From an uncultured Lachnospira sp. (GTDB lineage Bacteria > Bacillota > Clostridia > Lachnospirales > Lachnospiraceae): a DNA stretch of 64,000 bases. The notes beneath the pieces are model-generated. The model was not told where the DNA came from. It did no database searches and saw nothing but the letters and a program-made list of their open reading frames with translations. Both the position numbers and the translations under genes were made by a program. This document shows, piece by piece, positions 36,760-46,009 of this stretch (the first letter of the stretch is position 1; every line of letters starts with the position of its first letter). The stretch is from contig CAKRIN010000008.1 in the NCBI GenBank assembly GCA_934343805.1, forward strand, positions 1 to 64,000, read 5' to 3'.

Positions 36760-37182
36760 CTATGCTAATGCTGCTCCAAGTTTATTGCAGTTATCTACAG
36801 CAACATCATCTGGCGCTTCCTGACATATTACACTGTCAGTTGCAAGCACAGCTCCAGCTGATTTGCTTCTTTCTTCCCAGTCAGCCATCCACTCTCCACT
36901 TCCCCAGCCATAGGAGCCAAAGAGTGCAATCTTCTTACCACTAAGGCTTCCTTCTACTTCTGTAAACATTGGCTCGAACTCTGACTCTTCAAGATTTTCC
37001 GCTCCCATTGCAGGGCAGCCAAATGCGATTCCATCATATTCAGCAACCTTTCCCGAATTAAAATCTGTTGCCGTAAGTACATCTACCTCAGCTCCGGCTG
37101 CCTTAGCACCTTCTGCAACTGCGTTAGCCATTGCCTCTGTATTACCTGTTCCGCTCCAATAAACAACTGCTACTTTACTCAT
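36760..37182 (-). CDS. Flavodoxin
   Basis: A 140-residue short-chain flavodoxin. The FMN phosphate loop is VVYWSGTGNTEAMANAV near the N-terminus; the isoalloxazine-contacting loops are GCPAMGAENLEE and FGSYGWGSGEWM. It carries electrons in place of ferredoxin, typically when iron is scarce. AGGAGG precedes ATG 37182. It is the last gene of a unit with DUF2325 and DUF3793 genes, next to the Feo operon, which fits an iron-starvation role. Confidence 0.95.
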   Translation of the reverse strand: MSKVAVVYWSGTGNTEAMANAVAEGAKAAGAEVDVLTATDFNSGKVAEYDGIAFGCPAMGAENLEESEFEPMFTEVEGSLSGKKIALFGSYGWGSGEWMADWEERSKSAGAVLATDSVICQEAPDDVAVDNCNKLGAALA

Positions 37183-37216
37183 TATCAATCCTCCTGATTT
37201 ACATTGTTTTATATGC

Positions 37217-37786
37217 TTAAACCGTTAATGCAGATATACTTCTGCCACGGTCAAAGACCTTTAAATATACTTCACTGCATTTTCTATATCTTTCGAACAT
37301 TTTCTTGCTCAATGCCTCATCACAATATACCTTCCATATTCCACAACATTTATAATTACACCCCTTCTGCTTTATGAACTGGACAACATCTCCCACCGGA
37401 TAACTTAAAAACAAGCCTATTTCATGTGGAAAACATGTACTTTCCTCCACTCTCTGTTTAAGATGTCTGATGCTTGCTCCAACTTTATAATCTGTATATC
37501 CAAATGCTTTCAATACATTCTGCACTGCCGGCTGTGACAAATCGTTCTCTAACCGGACAGGTCTGAACACATATAATAGTGCGCTCTTATCGTTTCTCTT
37601 TAAAAATGTAACATATACGCCTTTGGCATTAAGTTTTCTGTTTACACTGACAAGTTCTTTCCTAAAATCAGATATATTATCATATCTGTAATTAAAAAGA
37701 TTCCCAGTTTTTAATCCGGCAAGCGTAGGTGAACACTCTTTTATAACTTCCCGCTCAATTCTCCCCAATACATCTGTACAGACCAT
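37217..37786 (-). CDS. DUF3793 protein
   Basis: A 189-residue soluble protein matching DUF3793: SPTLAGLKTGNLFNY, VYVTFLKRNDKSALLYVFRP and FPHEIGLFLSYPVGDVV, then a Cys-rich segment (KGCNYKCCGIWKVYC). Its function is unknown; the family often sits with flavodoxin and iron genes. The start at 37786 has GAAGGAAAAG upstream; a longer frame would overlap the DUF2325 gene. Conserved cysteines may bind metal or a cluster; that is a guess. Confidence 0.8.
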   Translation of the reverse strand: MVCTDVLGRIEREVIKECSPTLAGLKTGNLFNYRYDNISDFRKELVSVNRKLNAKGVYVTFLKRNDKSALLYVFRPVRLENDLSQPAVQNVLKAFGYTDYKVGASIRHLKQRVEESTCFPHEIGLFLSYPVGDVVQFIKQKGCNYKCCGIWKVYCDEALSKKMFERYRKCSEVYLKVFDRGRSISALTV

Positions 37787-37826
37787 TTTTCTTTTCCTTC
37801 CATATTGCACTTTGTCCACTTCTTTA

Positions 37827-38123
37827 TTAGCATGCCTTACTTTCTCCCAAATATGCCTCCAAAACACTTGTAAGAGATGCTGCACTGCTTGAATGAGTTC
37901 TTACAATATCAACATCATTCTTCTTGGCTTCTGTAACTGCTGATAAAACCATCTTGTGAGAAACAGTATTTGTAAAAAGAATCATAAGATCCGGAGTTCC
38001 TATCTGCTTGGAAAACCCACTTTTTTCCTTAACAAACACCTTCGCCTTACAGCCGTGTTTCTTACATATCTGCTGATACTGGCGTTCCATACATTCATTC
38101 CCACCAATAATAACTACGCTCAT
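37827..38123 (-). CDS. DUF2325 protein
   Basis: A 98-residue protein with the DUF2325 pattern: MSVVIIGGNECMERQYQQIC at the start, PDLMILFTNTVSHKMVLSA in the middle and VDIVRTHSSSAASLTSVLEA at the end. It resembles a small Rossmann-like fold. The family often accompanies metal-uptake genes, but no activity is established to my knowledge. AAGGAGGAAG precedes the ATG. It leads the DUF2325-DUF3793-flavodoxin unit and has two iron-type boxes upstream. Confidence 0.82.
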   Translation of the reverse strand: MSVVIIGGNECMERQYQQICKKHGCKAKVFVKEKSGFSKQIGTPDLMILFTNTVSHKMVLSAVTEAKKNDVDIVRTHSSSAASLTSVLEAYLGESKAC

Positions 38124-38195
38124 ATCTTCCTCCTTATTTCATTCAACAATGATTTCTGTCCTGATGCCAGAATTGTTTATATGTAGCTTACTTGT

Positions 38196-38211
38196 GTTAG
38201 TATTGCCTAAC
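38196..38211. promoter_or_regulatory. Iron-locus box before the DUF2325 unit
   Basis: GTTAG-TATTGC-CTAAC, perfect five-base arms. About 75 bases upstream of the DUF2325 start. Confidence 0.45.
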
Positions 38212-38218
38212 TCATTTT

Positions 38219-38254
38219 TAAAAAATAACGGATACCCATTGCTGGATACCCGTT
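38219..38254 (-). terminator. Terminator between PH gene and DUF2325 unit
   Basis: On the minus strand AACGGGTATCC pairs over 11 bases (two G-U) with GGGTATCCGTT around a six-base loop, then six Ts. It could end the purL-PH transcript or act as an attenuator behind the promoter at 38281-38309. Confidence 0.8.
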
Positions 38255-38260
38255 GTCTTA

Positions 38261-38276
38261 GTTAGTTCCAACTAAC
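38261..38276. promoter_or_regulatory. Iron-locus box at a putative start site
   Basis: GTTAG-TTCCAA-CTAAC, within a 20-base palindrome (38259-38278) with a two-base centre. It sits directly downstream of a -10 element. Confidence 0.45.
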
Positions 38277-38280
38277 TATT

Positions 38281-38309
38281 AAAATATCATTTTTTTATCA
38301 CTCTGTCAA
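38281..38309 (-). promoter_or_regulatory. Putative promoter upstream of the box and terminator
   Basis: Minus strand perfect TTGACA, 17-base spacer, TATTTT. A transcript would start inside the box at 38261-38276 and meet the terminator about 20 bases later. Confidence 0.45.
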
Positions 38310-38340
38310 TATGTATTTACAAATATTCCGTCTCACTGTA

Positions 38341-38784
38341 TTACCTGTCAAATGGAGCATCATCATCACTCTCATATGCATCAAAATCATCATGTCCATC
38401 AGCATGTTCATGACCATCAATCATATTCTCCCTATTGACAACTCTCTTGACATCTCTTTGCTTTTCAACTAATTCTGACAGCAGCTCCTTAGTAGACTTT
38501 GGCTTTTTGATATTTTTAATCTCAAAATCACCCATTGTCTTATCACCTGAGCACACTTTAATAGTTCCTACTCCGACAATTCTCTGCAGAAATGAGCGTT
38601 CAAGCGAAATATCCATTATACGGTATAGTCTTACTTCATCATCTTTAACATTAAAGAATCCTCTGCTTATAAAGAATCTGTCTTTAGACACACTATATCT
38701 TGTAAATGACCATGGAAGACCAAGGAAGAGAATTCTCTTCCTGTCTTTCCATAATATATCCGTAGCAACTTTATCTCTTGCCAT
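38341..38784 (-). CDS. Bacterial PH-domain protein
   Basis: A 147-residue cytosolic protein. Residues about 10-100 form a bacterial PH (bPH2-like) domain: RYSVSKDRFFISRGFFNVKDDEV, split over the first half, then LYRIMDISLERSFLQRIVGVG and GTIKVCSGD. The C-terminus is a low-complexity His/Asp/Glu tail (GHEHADGHDDFDAYESDDD) that might bind metal. It lies 23 bases after purL and is probably co-transcribed. There are no membrane helices. Function unknown. Confidence 0.75.
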   Translation of the reverse strand: MARDKVATDILWKDRKRILFLGLPWSFTRYSVSKDRFFISRGFFNVKDDEVRLYRIMDISLERSFLQRIVGVGTIKVCSGDKTMGDFEIKNIKKPKSTKELLSELVEKQRDVKRVVNRENMIDGHEHADGHDDFDAYESDDDAPFDR

Positions 38785-38807
38785 TGATTCATTCCCCCTT
38801 ACATATA

Positions 38808-41800
38808 TTACTTGAAGTACTTAACACCTGACTCGAATATCTTAATATCCTGTTCACCATAGATGTTGATAGCAACGCTGTCACCACGTCTCTCAGAGTG
38901 TGCCATCTTACCAAAGCACCTTCCATCCGGACTTGTGATACCTTCAATTGCCATATATGAACCATTGATATTCCATTCTTCATCCATAGATACATTACCA
39001 TTAAGATCACAGTACTGTGTAGCAACCTGTCCATTAGCAAAAAGCTTATCAAGCCACTCCTTAGGAGCAACGAATCTTCCTTCACCATGTGAAGCAGGAT
39101 TGCAGTATACTCCGCCAAGCTCAGCATTAGCAAGCCATGGGCTTAAGTTGCTGACAACCTTAGTATATACCATCTTAGATATATGTCGGTTAATTGTATT
39201 AAATGTAAGTGTAGGTGACTGTGCATCCTGTCCTGTAATCTTACCATTAGGTACAAGTCCAAGCTTGATAAGTGCCTGGAATCCATTACAGATACCAAGT
39301 GCAAGACCATCTCTCTCATTAAGGAGCTTCTCAACCGCTTCCTTCATCTTGGCATTACGGAATGCTGTAGCGAAGAACTTGGCAGAACCATCTGGTTCAT
39401 CACCTGCTGAGAATCCACCTGGGAACATAATAATCTGTGCCTGGTTAATAGCCTTCTCAAATTCATCTACAGACTCTCTGATGCTCTCAGCATCAAGATT
39501 CTTGAACACCTTAACTATTGTATCAGCACCGGCTCTTTCAAATGCCCTGGCACTATCGTACTCACAGTTAGTTCCCGGGAATACAGGAATAAATACTGTT
39601 GGCTTGGCAACCTTATTCTTGCATACATGTACGCCTGGTGCTTCATATAACTTGCTCTCAACTGGTGTAGTTTCCTTAGAAGCCTTCGTTGGGAATACGC
39701 CCTCAAGTGTATCAGCCCATACGCTTAATGCTTCTTCTACATTAATTGAAACTTCCTTGTATGTGAACTTACCATTATTCTTAACAGTACCAACCTTAGT
39801 GTAAGCAATAGTAATATCAGCCAGCTTATCTGCTGGAACTTCTGCAACGATACAGCCATAAGCTGGTGCAAAAAGATCATCTTCCTTAACATCTGCACTA
39901 ATCTCAAATCCTAACTTGTTACCAAATGCCATCTTGCTGAGTGCTGGTACAAGTCCGTTAGCATCAAGAACATATGCAGATACAATTGCCTTCTTCTGGA
40001 TAAGCTCATGTATTGCACTGTAAAGTGCCTTAACCTGCTCGAAATCCGGAAGATCATACTGATCTTTCTTGATATCAAATCTTACTAATACATCACCATC
40101 ATTCTTAAGTTCAGGAGTAATAATATCTCCTTCCTTAGCTACATCAATAGCAAATGAGCAGAGTGTTGGTGGAACATCAATATGTTCAAATGTTCCTGAC
40201 ATACTGTCCTTACCACCGATTGATGGAAGTCCGAATCCCATCTGTGCTTCATATGCACCAAGAAGTGCTGCAAATGGCTGGCTCCATCTTTCTGGATCTT
40301 CTGTCATTCTTCTGAAGTATTCCTGATATGTGAATCTGATCTTACTGAAATCACCACCGGCAGCAACAATCTTAGCTACAGAATCTGTTACCGCATAGAT
40401 TGCTCCATGATATGGACTCCATGATGAAAGATATGGATCAAATCCATAAGACATCATAGTTACTGTGTCACACTTGCCCTTAAGTACCGGAAGCTTTGCA
40501 ACCATGCTCTGTGTCTCTGTAAGCTGATATTTACCACCATATGGCATATATACTGAACCGGCTCCGATAGAACCATCAAATCTCTCAACAAGTCCCTTCT
40601 GTGAACATTCATTAAGGTCTGCTAAAGTCTTTAACCACTTACCACGTACATCTGTAACCTTAACCGGCTTGAGATAATCATCCTCCTGTGAAGGAATATC
40701 AACTACAACCTTAGTCTCCTGATGAGCACCATTGGTATCGAGGAATGCTCTTGAGATATTAACGATATCCTTGCCTCTCCAGTTAAGAACAAGTCTTGGT
40801 TCTTCTGTTACAACAGCTACCTCAACTGCCTCCAAGTTCTCCTCAGCAGCATACTGAAGGAATTCCTTAACATCCTTAGGATCAACTACAACAGCCATTC
40901 TCTCCTGAGACTCTGATATAGCAAGCTCTGTTCCGTCAAGACCTTCGTACTTCTTAGGAACTTTATCAAGATCTACCTTAAGGCCTGCAGCAAGCTCACC
41001 AATTGCAACTGATACACCACCTGCACCAAAGTCATTACATTTCTTAATAAGCTTAGTAACTTCCGGTCTTCTGAAGAGTCTCTGCATCTTACGCTCTGTA
41101 GGAGCATTACCCTTCTGAACCTCAGCGCCACAATCCTCAATAGACTTCTCTGTATGTACCTTAGATGAACCTGTAGCTCCGCCACAGCCATCACGTCCTG
41201 TTCTTCCACCAAGAAGAATAATGATATCTCCCGGGTCAGAATTCTCTCTCTTAACTGCACTTCTTGGAGCTGCTGCTATAACTGCACCAATCTCCATTCT
41301 CTTTGCAACATAATCAGGATGATATATTTCCTTAACATATCCTGTAGCAAGTCCAATCTGGTTACCATATGAGCTGTAACCATGAGCAGCGCCTGTAACA
41401 AGCTTTCTCTGTGGAAGCTTTCCGTGAAGTGTCTCAGATACAGGAACTGTAGGATCTGCTGCACCTGTAATTCTCATTGCCTGATATACATATGTACGTC
41501 CTGACAATGGATCTCTTATAGCACCACCAAGGCAGGTTGCAGCTCCACCAAATGGTTCAATCTCTGTTGGGTGGTTATGTGTCTCATTCTTGAAGTTAAC
41601 AAGCCATTCCTCAGTCTTTCCATCAATCTCAACCGGAACAACAATTGAGCAGGCATTAATCTCATCAGATTCTTCCTGATCAGCTAACTTGCCCTCTGCC
41701 TTTAACTTCTTAGCGCCCATAAGTGCAAGGTCCATAAGGCATACAAACTTATCCTTACGATCCTTATAAATCTCTGCTCTGTCTGAAAGATACTTATTAT

Positions 41801-42560
41801 ATGTAGCTTCCATAGGAGTTCTGTAGAATCCGTCCTTAAACCTAACATCTGTAAGCTCTGTTGCAAATGTTGTATGACGGCAGTGGTCTGACCAGTATGT
41901 ATCAAGTACTCTGATTTCAGTCATTGAAGGATCACGATTCTCAACATTCTCAAAATGCTCCTGAATGAACTTGAAATCCTTAAATGTCATGGCAAGTCCC
42001 AAAGAATCATATAATTCCTTTAACTTATCCTCTGACATATCCTTAAACCCATCAAAATAAATAACATCAGCCGGTGTCTTGAACTCAGTAACTAAAGTTT
42101 CTGGGATATTCTCTGCTGCCTGCCTTGAATCAACAGGATTGATACAGTGTTCCTTTATCTTATTCTTCTCTTCTTCAGTAATAGTTCCTGTCAATACATA
42201 AGTTACAGCAGTCTTGATAACCGGTGTCTCATTCTCATTAAAGAACTTAACACACTGCTCTGCAGAATCAGCTCTCTGGTCGAACTGTCCCGGAAGATAC
42301 TCTACAGAGAACACAAAATCATCTTTCCCAACTGGAAATGTTCCCTCATAAACATCATCTACCGGTGGCTCAGAAAAAACAGTTGTAAGTGCCTTCTTAT
42401 ATGTTTCTTCTGAAAGATTCTCGATATCATAACGGATAAGAACTCTTACATCAGTAATAGTCTTAATTCCAAGATACCCGCCTATCTCCTCAAGTAATTC
42501 TTTCGCATTAACTGCAAATGGTTTCTTTTTCTCGACAAAAACTCTTTTAACGCCGCTCAT
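38808..42560 (-). CDS. purL: Phosphoribosylformylglycinamidine synthase, single chain
   Basis: A 1250-residue fused FGAM synthase, the fourth step of purine synthesis. The N-terminal part is PurS-like; the middle has two AIR-synthase-type halves with DTYWSDHCRHTTFATEL, NFKNETHNHPTEIEPFGGAA and SIGGKDSMSGTFEH; the C-terminal glutamine amidotransferase domain has VFPGTNCEYDSARAFERAG, MFPGGFSAGDEPDGSAKFF and the catalytic Cys in LGICNGFQALIKLGL. Many Firmicutes use separate PurS/PurQ/PurL, so the one-chain form is characteristic of Clostridia and Proteobacteria. A promoter (42604-42631) precedes it and no other pur genes are adjacent. Confidence 0.97.
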   Translation of the reverse strand: MSGVKRVFVEKKKPFAVNAKELLEEIGGYLGIKTITDVRVLIRYDIENLSEETYKKALTTVFSEPPVDDVYEGTFPVGKDDFVFSVEYLPGQFDQRADSAEQCVKFFNENETPVIKTAVTYVLTGTITEEEKNKIKEHCINPVDSRQAAENIPETLVTEFKTPADVIYFDGFKDMSEDKLKELYDSLGLAMTFKDFKFIQEHFENVENRDPSMTEIRVLDTYWSDHCRHTTFATELTDVRFKDGFYRTPMEATYNKYLSDRAEIYKDRKDKFVCLMDLALMGAKKLKAEGKLADQEESDEINACSIVVPVEIDGKTEEWLVNFKNETHNHPTEIEPFGGAATCLGGAIRDPLSGRTYVYQAMRITGAADPTVPVSETLHGKLPQRKLVTGAAHGYSSYGNQIGLATGYVKEIYHPDYVAKRMEIGAVIAAAPRSAVKRENSDPGDIIILLGGRTGRDGCGGATGSSKVHTEKSIEDCGAEVQKGNAPTERKMQRLFRRPEVTKLIKKCNDFGAGGVSVAIGELAAGLKVDLDKVPKKYEGLDGTELAISESQERMAVVVDPKDVKEFLQYAAEENLEAVEVAVVTEEPRLVLNWRGKDIVNISRAFLDTNGAHQETKVVVDIPSQEDDYLKPVKVTDVRGKWLKTLADLNECSQKGLVERFDGSIGAGSVYMPYGGKYQLTETQSMVAKLPVLKGKCDTVTMMSYGFDPYLSSWSPYHGAIYAVTDSVAKIVAAGGDFSKIRFTYQEYFRRMTEDPERWSQPFAALLGAYEAQMGFGLPSIGGKDSMSGTFEHIDVPPTLCSFAIDVAKEGDIITPELKNDGDVLVRFDIKKDQYDLPDFEQVKALYSAIHELIQKKAIVSAYVLDANGLVPALSKMAFGNKLGFEISADVKEDDLFAPAYGCIVAEVPADKLADITIAYTKVGTVKNNGKFTYKEVSINVEEALSVWADTLEGVFPTKASKETTPVESKLYEAPGVHVCKNKVAKPTVFIPVFPGTNCEYDSARAFERAGADTIVKVFKNLDAESIRESVDEFEKAINQAQIIMFPGGFSAGDEPDGSAKFFATAFRNAKMKEAVEKLLNERDGLALGICNGFQALIKLGLVPNGKITGQDAQSPTLTFNTINRHISKMVYTKVVSNLSPWLANAELGGVYCNPASHGEGRFVAPKEWLDKLFANGQVATQYCDLNGNVSMDEEWNINGSYMAIEGITSPDGRCFGKMAHSERRGDSVAINIYGEQDIKIFESGVKYFK

Positions 42561-42603
42561 ATCTTCCTCCTGAGATTAGTTATATTAATGTTAATATTCA
42601 ATC

Positions 42604-42631
42604 ATTGTATCACATGAAGACATATTTTCAA
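42604..42631 (-). promoter_or_regulatory. Promoter of purL
   Basis: Minus strand TTGAAA, 16-base spacer, TACAAT, 43 bases before the purL start. The leader is too short for a purine riboswitch. Confidence 0.6.
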
Positions 42632-42635
42632 ATAA

Positions 42636-43571
42636 TTATTCATGCATTCTTCTTATTATCTTGTAAACAACCTGATTTCCCATTACCATAGGTCCGGTAT
42701 GTGCAAAGAAAACTATTCCATCTGTCTGTGATATTATTTCACTTTTAACTGTTCCTTCACAAGGGTCAAGGATCTGCGCAATAAGCTCCCCATGATATAC
42801 AGGATCTCCCGGATTCTTAAAACGCTTATAGAAGCCGGCATCGTATGTCTTAACAACCATAAGATCAAATTCATTAATAACACTTGCTATATATCCACTG
42901 TGATTATTATACTTAAGAATACCCATTCTTGTTAAAAATCTGAGTACAGATGATACCGCCTGTCTTGCCGACTTATCATCTATCATATCCGTACTATTAG
43001 TATATATTGAGAATGCATTAGTTCCATTCATCTGCCAGTTATAATTAAGTGTAACTGTATCCATTGGTTTTGGTTTTCTGATAACAACATACTGGAGTCC
43101 AAAAAGATTGGCAAGGCTTGCACTCTGAAAACCAGTATCCATCATCTTGACATGAGGTATAAAATCACCTGGCATATAAAAGCTTGCAAATTGTATTCCA
43201 TAACTATAGCCTTTAATTCTTTCAAATAGAGTTCCTGCAATCTGCTTAGTTGTATCTCCGTTAACATCTCCGGGAAAAGCTCTGTTTATATCAGAATTAT
43301 CTGTAGGCCAGAATCTTTTTCCAACGTTCATAGAAAATCTGTTAACTGAAGGAATAACAAGAATCTCATGATTATGCGATATAGCTCCATGTGCCTCAAG
43401 CTCTTTAAGCACCTTAACAAGCTGTGAGCATATATATAACTGCTGTATTTCATTGCCTCTTAGTGCACCCACAATACATGCCGATTTCTCACCTCCGCCG
43501 AATCTGTATCCTTCAATCTCGTAATCTTCCCTGTATATGCCTTTTAATGTATAAATAATCTCTTTCTTCAT
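42636..43571 (-). CDS. Aspartoacylase-like paralogue lacking zinc-ligand histidines
   Basis: A 311-residue protein of the succinylglutamate desuccinylase/aspartoacylase (M14-like) fold. It is paralogous to the next gene upstream, sharing NRAFPGD and a C-terminal beta domain (DGIVFFAHTGPMVMGNQV). In the position of the zinc motif HGDE it has RGNE, and the second His region (IDIHSS in the paralogue) reads GIQFASF. Two expected zinc ligands are therefore missing, so it is probably a non-catalytic subunit or binds its substrate differently. The start overlaps the upstream stop by four bases (ATGA), so the two proteins are made together. Confidence 0.75.
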   Translation of the reverse strand: MKKEIIYTLKGIYREDYEIEGYRFGGGEKSACIVGALRGNEIQQLYICSQLVKVLKELEAHGAISHNHEILVIPSVNRFSMNVGKRFWPTDNSDINRAFPGDVNGDTTKQIAGTLFERIKGYSYGIQFASFYMPGDFIPHVKMMDTGFQSASLANLFGLQYVVIRKPKPMDTVTLNYNWQMNGTNAFSIYTNSTDMIDDKSARQAVSSVLRFLTRMGILKYNNHSGYIASVINEFDLMVVKTYDAGFYKRFKNPGDPVYHGELIAQILDPCEGTVKSEIISQTDGIVFFAHTGPMVMGNQVVYKIIRRMHE

Positions 43572-44503
43572 GACTTTCCACCATATACTCTTGCAATAAG
43601 AGCTCCTTTATGCACTACCGGATTCTCTCTTAATGTAAATATAATTCCGTCTGTAGGCGACTCTATCCTCTGGATTATCCTTCCTTCTACCGGCTCAATG
43701 ATATCTCCGATATGCGTTCCCATTCCAATTTTTCCCATAGAATCAACAGAAGATACGAAAATTCCGCTTTCCATTGCTGTAAGAAATGTAACCTCACCTT
43801 CTGTAGATATTATTGGTTCCTTAACCTTCTTAGGTTCATCGTCCCATATACCCATATGTGTCATAAGATTAAATATTCCATCAACAACATCATGGCAATA
43901 TCCTGGTGTTATTCTGTTGCCAACTCCCATCTCGGTAACAAGTGTAGGAACACCAAGATGGTTAAGACTATATGCTAACGTTGCATCAAGAACCGTTATG
44001 GATGAATATATCCATACAAACTGTGCATTCATCATCTTAGCATATGGAAGCAGTGTTTCCTGCGTATCATCATTAATTCTTACCTGTGGCATCTCATTGA
44101 CAAATATATTGCTTGAATGAATATCAATGCACAAATTGCTTCCAATAATATCTTCAATAATTCCCGCTGCTACATACTCTGCCATTGCTCCGTTATTATC
44201 TCCTGGAAATACCCTGTTCATATCAAGGTCAAACATAGGAATTCCTCTTGAACCCGTATCCAGTCCAAGAGGATTAATATCCGGATATATATCTACAATA
44301 CCCTTAAGCTTATCATTTTCTCTTTCAATTCTTCGTATAACCTCATAACATATGAACTGACCATCCAGCTCATCTCCATGAGTTCCAGTAACTATAGATA
44401 TTCTCGGTGCATCATCCCCTGCATGTTCACCGGCCAGATGGTTCTTTCTGACAACAAGTCTTTCATGTACCGGCAGTTCTACCGAAACAACTTCTTCTAT
44501 CAT
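43568..44503 (-). CDS. Succinylglutamate desuccinylase/aspartoacylase-family metallohydrolase
   Basis: A 312-residue zinc hydrolase of the aspartoacylase/desuccinylase fold. The zinc ligands are seen as TGTHGDELDGQ (His, Glu) and CIDIHSSN (His), with DMNRVFPGD between and a C-terminal beta domain (ESPTDGIIFTLRENPVVHKG). Such enzymes deacylate N-acyl amino acids or related amides; the substrate here is unknown. The start at 44503 has GGGAG upstream; the longer frame to 44539 overlaps the previous gene and lacks a site. It lies between a FapA-like gene and its degenerate paralogue. Confidence 0.8.
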   Translation of the reverse strand: MIEEVVSVELPVHERLVVRKNHLAGEHAGDDAPRISIVTGTHGDELDGQFICYEVIRRIERENDKLKGIVDIYPDINPLGLDTGSRGIPMFDLDMNRVFPGDNNGAMAEYVAAGIIEDIIGSNLCIDIHSSNIFVNEMPQVRINDDTQETLLPYAKMMNAQFVWIYSSITVLDATLAYSLNHLGVPTLVTEMGVGNRITPGYCHDVVDGIFNLMTHMGIWDDEPKKVKEPIISTEGEVTFLTAMESGIFVSSVDSMGKIGMGTHIGDIIEPVEGRIIQRIESPTDGIIFTLRENPVVHKGALIARVYGGKS

Positions 44504-44528
44504 TATATTTCTCCCTGTTATATTTTTA

Positions 44529-45950
44529 TTAATCATCATAGTCTTTAAGAATAATCGTGCTAGGCGTCTTCTTAACTATGACATGTGAAAATACTGTACT
44601 AGGCATATATGTCTTATCATCCATAATTACCCTGCTTCCGGGATAAAGATAATCCTTCACCTTAACCACAGCATTTTCTGAATCCTTTATAAGATTATAC
44701 AGAATCTTGCTTTTCTCTTCCAGCTTGGCCTTCTCTGCCATCTTTACAATCTTAGACTGCATAACTCTGGTAGCCATATTCTTATCATACTTATCAGGCA
44801 TAGTATTCTTAATCATATCAAACTTTTTGCCAGCTAGTTCAAACGTCTCTATCTGCATATCAACTTCTTTAAGCTGCATAATCAGCTCAGCATATTCTTT
44901 TCTGATTTCCTTGGTTGATCCTACTCTTAAAAAAGTCTTAACATTGCTTTCATGTCCGCACGAAGTAGTTGAAACTCCCATTACTGCAGTAACATCTCCA
45001 CCTATAATAGATCCCCTGTATCCTTCTACATAGACTGTACCATATGTAACCACATTACAATTAAGCATATAATTGCATTTTATATCCCCCTTGGCAAATA
45101 TCTCTGTATTCTCAAAAAATTTTCCAGACACATTGCCATCTGCCTGAATTCTTCCATTATTCTTAGTATTAACTCCATCTTTTAAAACAATATCCTTGCC
45201 AGAAATAAGTGTTGCTCCTTCTACGAAGCCACCTACAAATATATTTCCCATTGCATGAACTGTCACACCACTGCCTACACAGCCCGATATACTTACATCG
45301 CCATTAAAATCTATATTTCCCATACTAAGGTCAAGATTACCATTAACCTCATACACATTAATGACGTTAAGATCATAATTAAAATATTCTATCTTTCCTG
45401 ATATAGCAGCATATATCTCTTTGCCATCTTCGGATGTCCGGAATCCTTTCCCATGCATTCTTGGAAGCGGTCTGCCCGGCTTAGGAATAAGCAGCTTGCC
45501 ACATACATCAAAGCCAAAATTCCCTTTAGTAGGCTCATGGTATCTCGTAAGAAGATCGCCCTCATTAACCTTAATAAAATGCTTTCTGTTAAAATAATCA
45601 ACTGAACCATCTCGCCTTAATGTCGGCTTATTCTCATTAACTTGCTCTGTATCAAAAAAGAACTCATAATATCCGTCTTTCCCCTGTTCTACCGGCTTTC
45701 CAACTGCAACTTCAACAGCCTTTGCATATACATTTTCAGATATCATATGCTGAATTCTTTCTTCATCAATTCCTGTCTTAACGCCATTTCTGGATAAGGC
45801 CCCCATAACCTCATCATATGTATAGCTTTCTGAAGACTTCCCAAGCTTAACGGATGCACTCATATAGTCATCTGTAATATATACTAACACTTCATGTATT
45901 TCAATATCATCCATGTCTGCTGTATTATTCATAATTACTGTATCGTTCAT
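44529..45950 (-). CDS. FapA/DUF342-family protein
   Basis: A 473-residue protein of the FapA (DUF342) family. A right-handed beta-helix-like middle section is seen in the Gly/Asn repeats from about 185 to 335 (VNGNLDLSMGNIDFNGDVSI, then GDIKCNYMLNCNVVTYGTVY). A helical/coiled-coil segment follows (about 345-430), then a short C-terminal beta part. Members are thought to be flagellar-assembly or polymer-scaffold proteins; the role is not established. GGAGG precedes the ATG. It is followed after 25 bases by the two aspartoacylase-like genes. No motility gene apart from a chemoreceptor is in this window. Confidence 0.8.
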   Translation of the reverse strand: MNDTVIMNNTADMDDIEIHEVLVYITDDYMSASVKLGKSSESYTYDEVMGALSRNGVKTGIDEERIQHMISENVYAKAVEVAVGKPVEQGKDGYYEFFFDTEQVNENKPTLRRDGSVDYFNRKHFIKVNEGDLLTRYHEPTKGNFGFDVCGKLLIPKPGRPLPRMHGKGFRTSEDGKEIYAAISGKIEYFNYDLNVINVYEVNGNLDLSMGNIDFNGDVSISGCVGSGVTVHAMGNIFVGGFVEGATLISGKDIVLKDGVNTKNNGRIQADGNVSGKFFENTEIFAKGDIKCNYMLNCNVVTYGTVYVEGYRGSIIGGDVTAVMGVSTTSCGHESNVKTFLRVGSTKEIRKEYAELIMQLKEVDMQIETFELAGKKFDMIKNTMPDKYDKNMATRVMQSKIVKMAEKAKLEEKSKILYNLIKDSENAVVKVKDYLYPGSRVIMDDKTYMPSTVFSHVIVKKTPSTIILKDYDD

Positions 45951-46009
45951 CCATTCCTCCTTTCCGAAGGTATACCAATATCTATCTTCTGATTATACTA
46001 ATCCATCCT

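Noticed and set aside
38863..39804. A 313-residue open frame on the plus strand opposite purL
   Set aside because: It is an antisense shadow of a highly conserved enzyme, with no ribosome binding site and a Leu/Ser/Pro-rich composition typical of the reverse frame.
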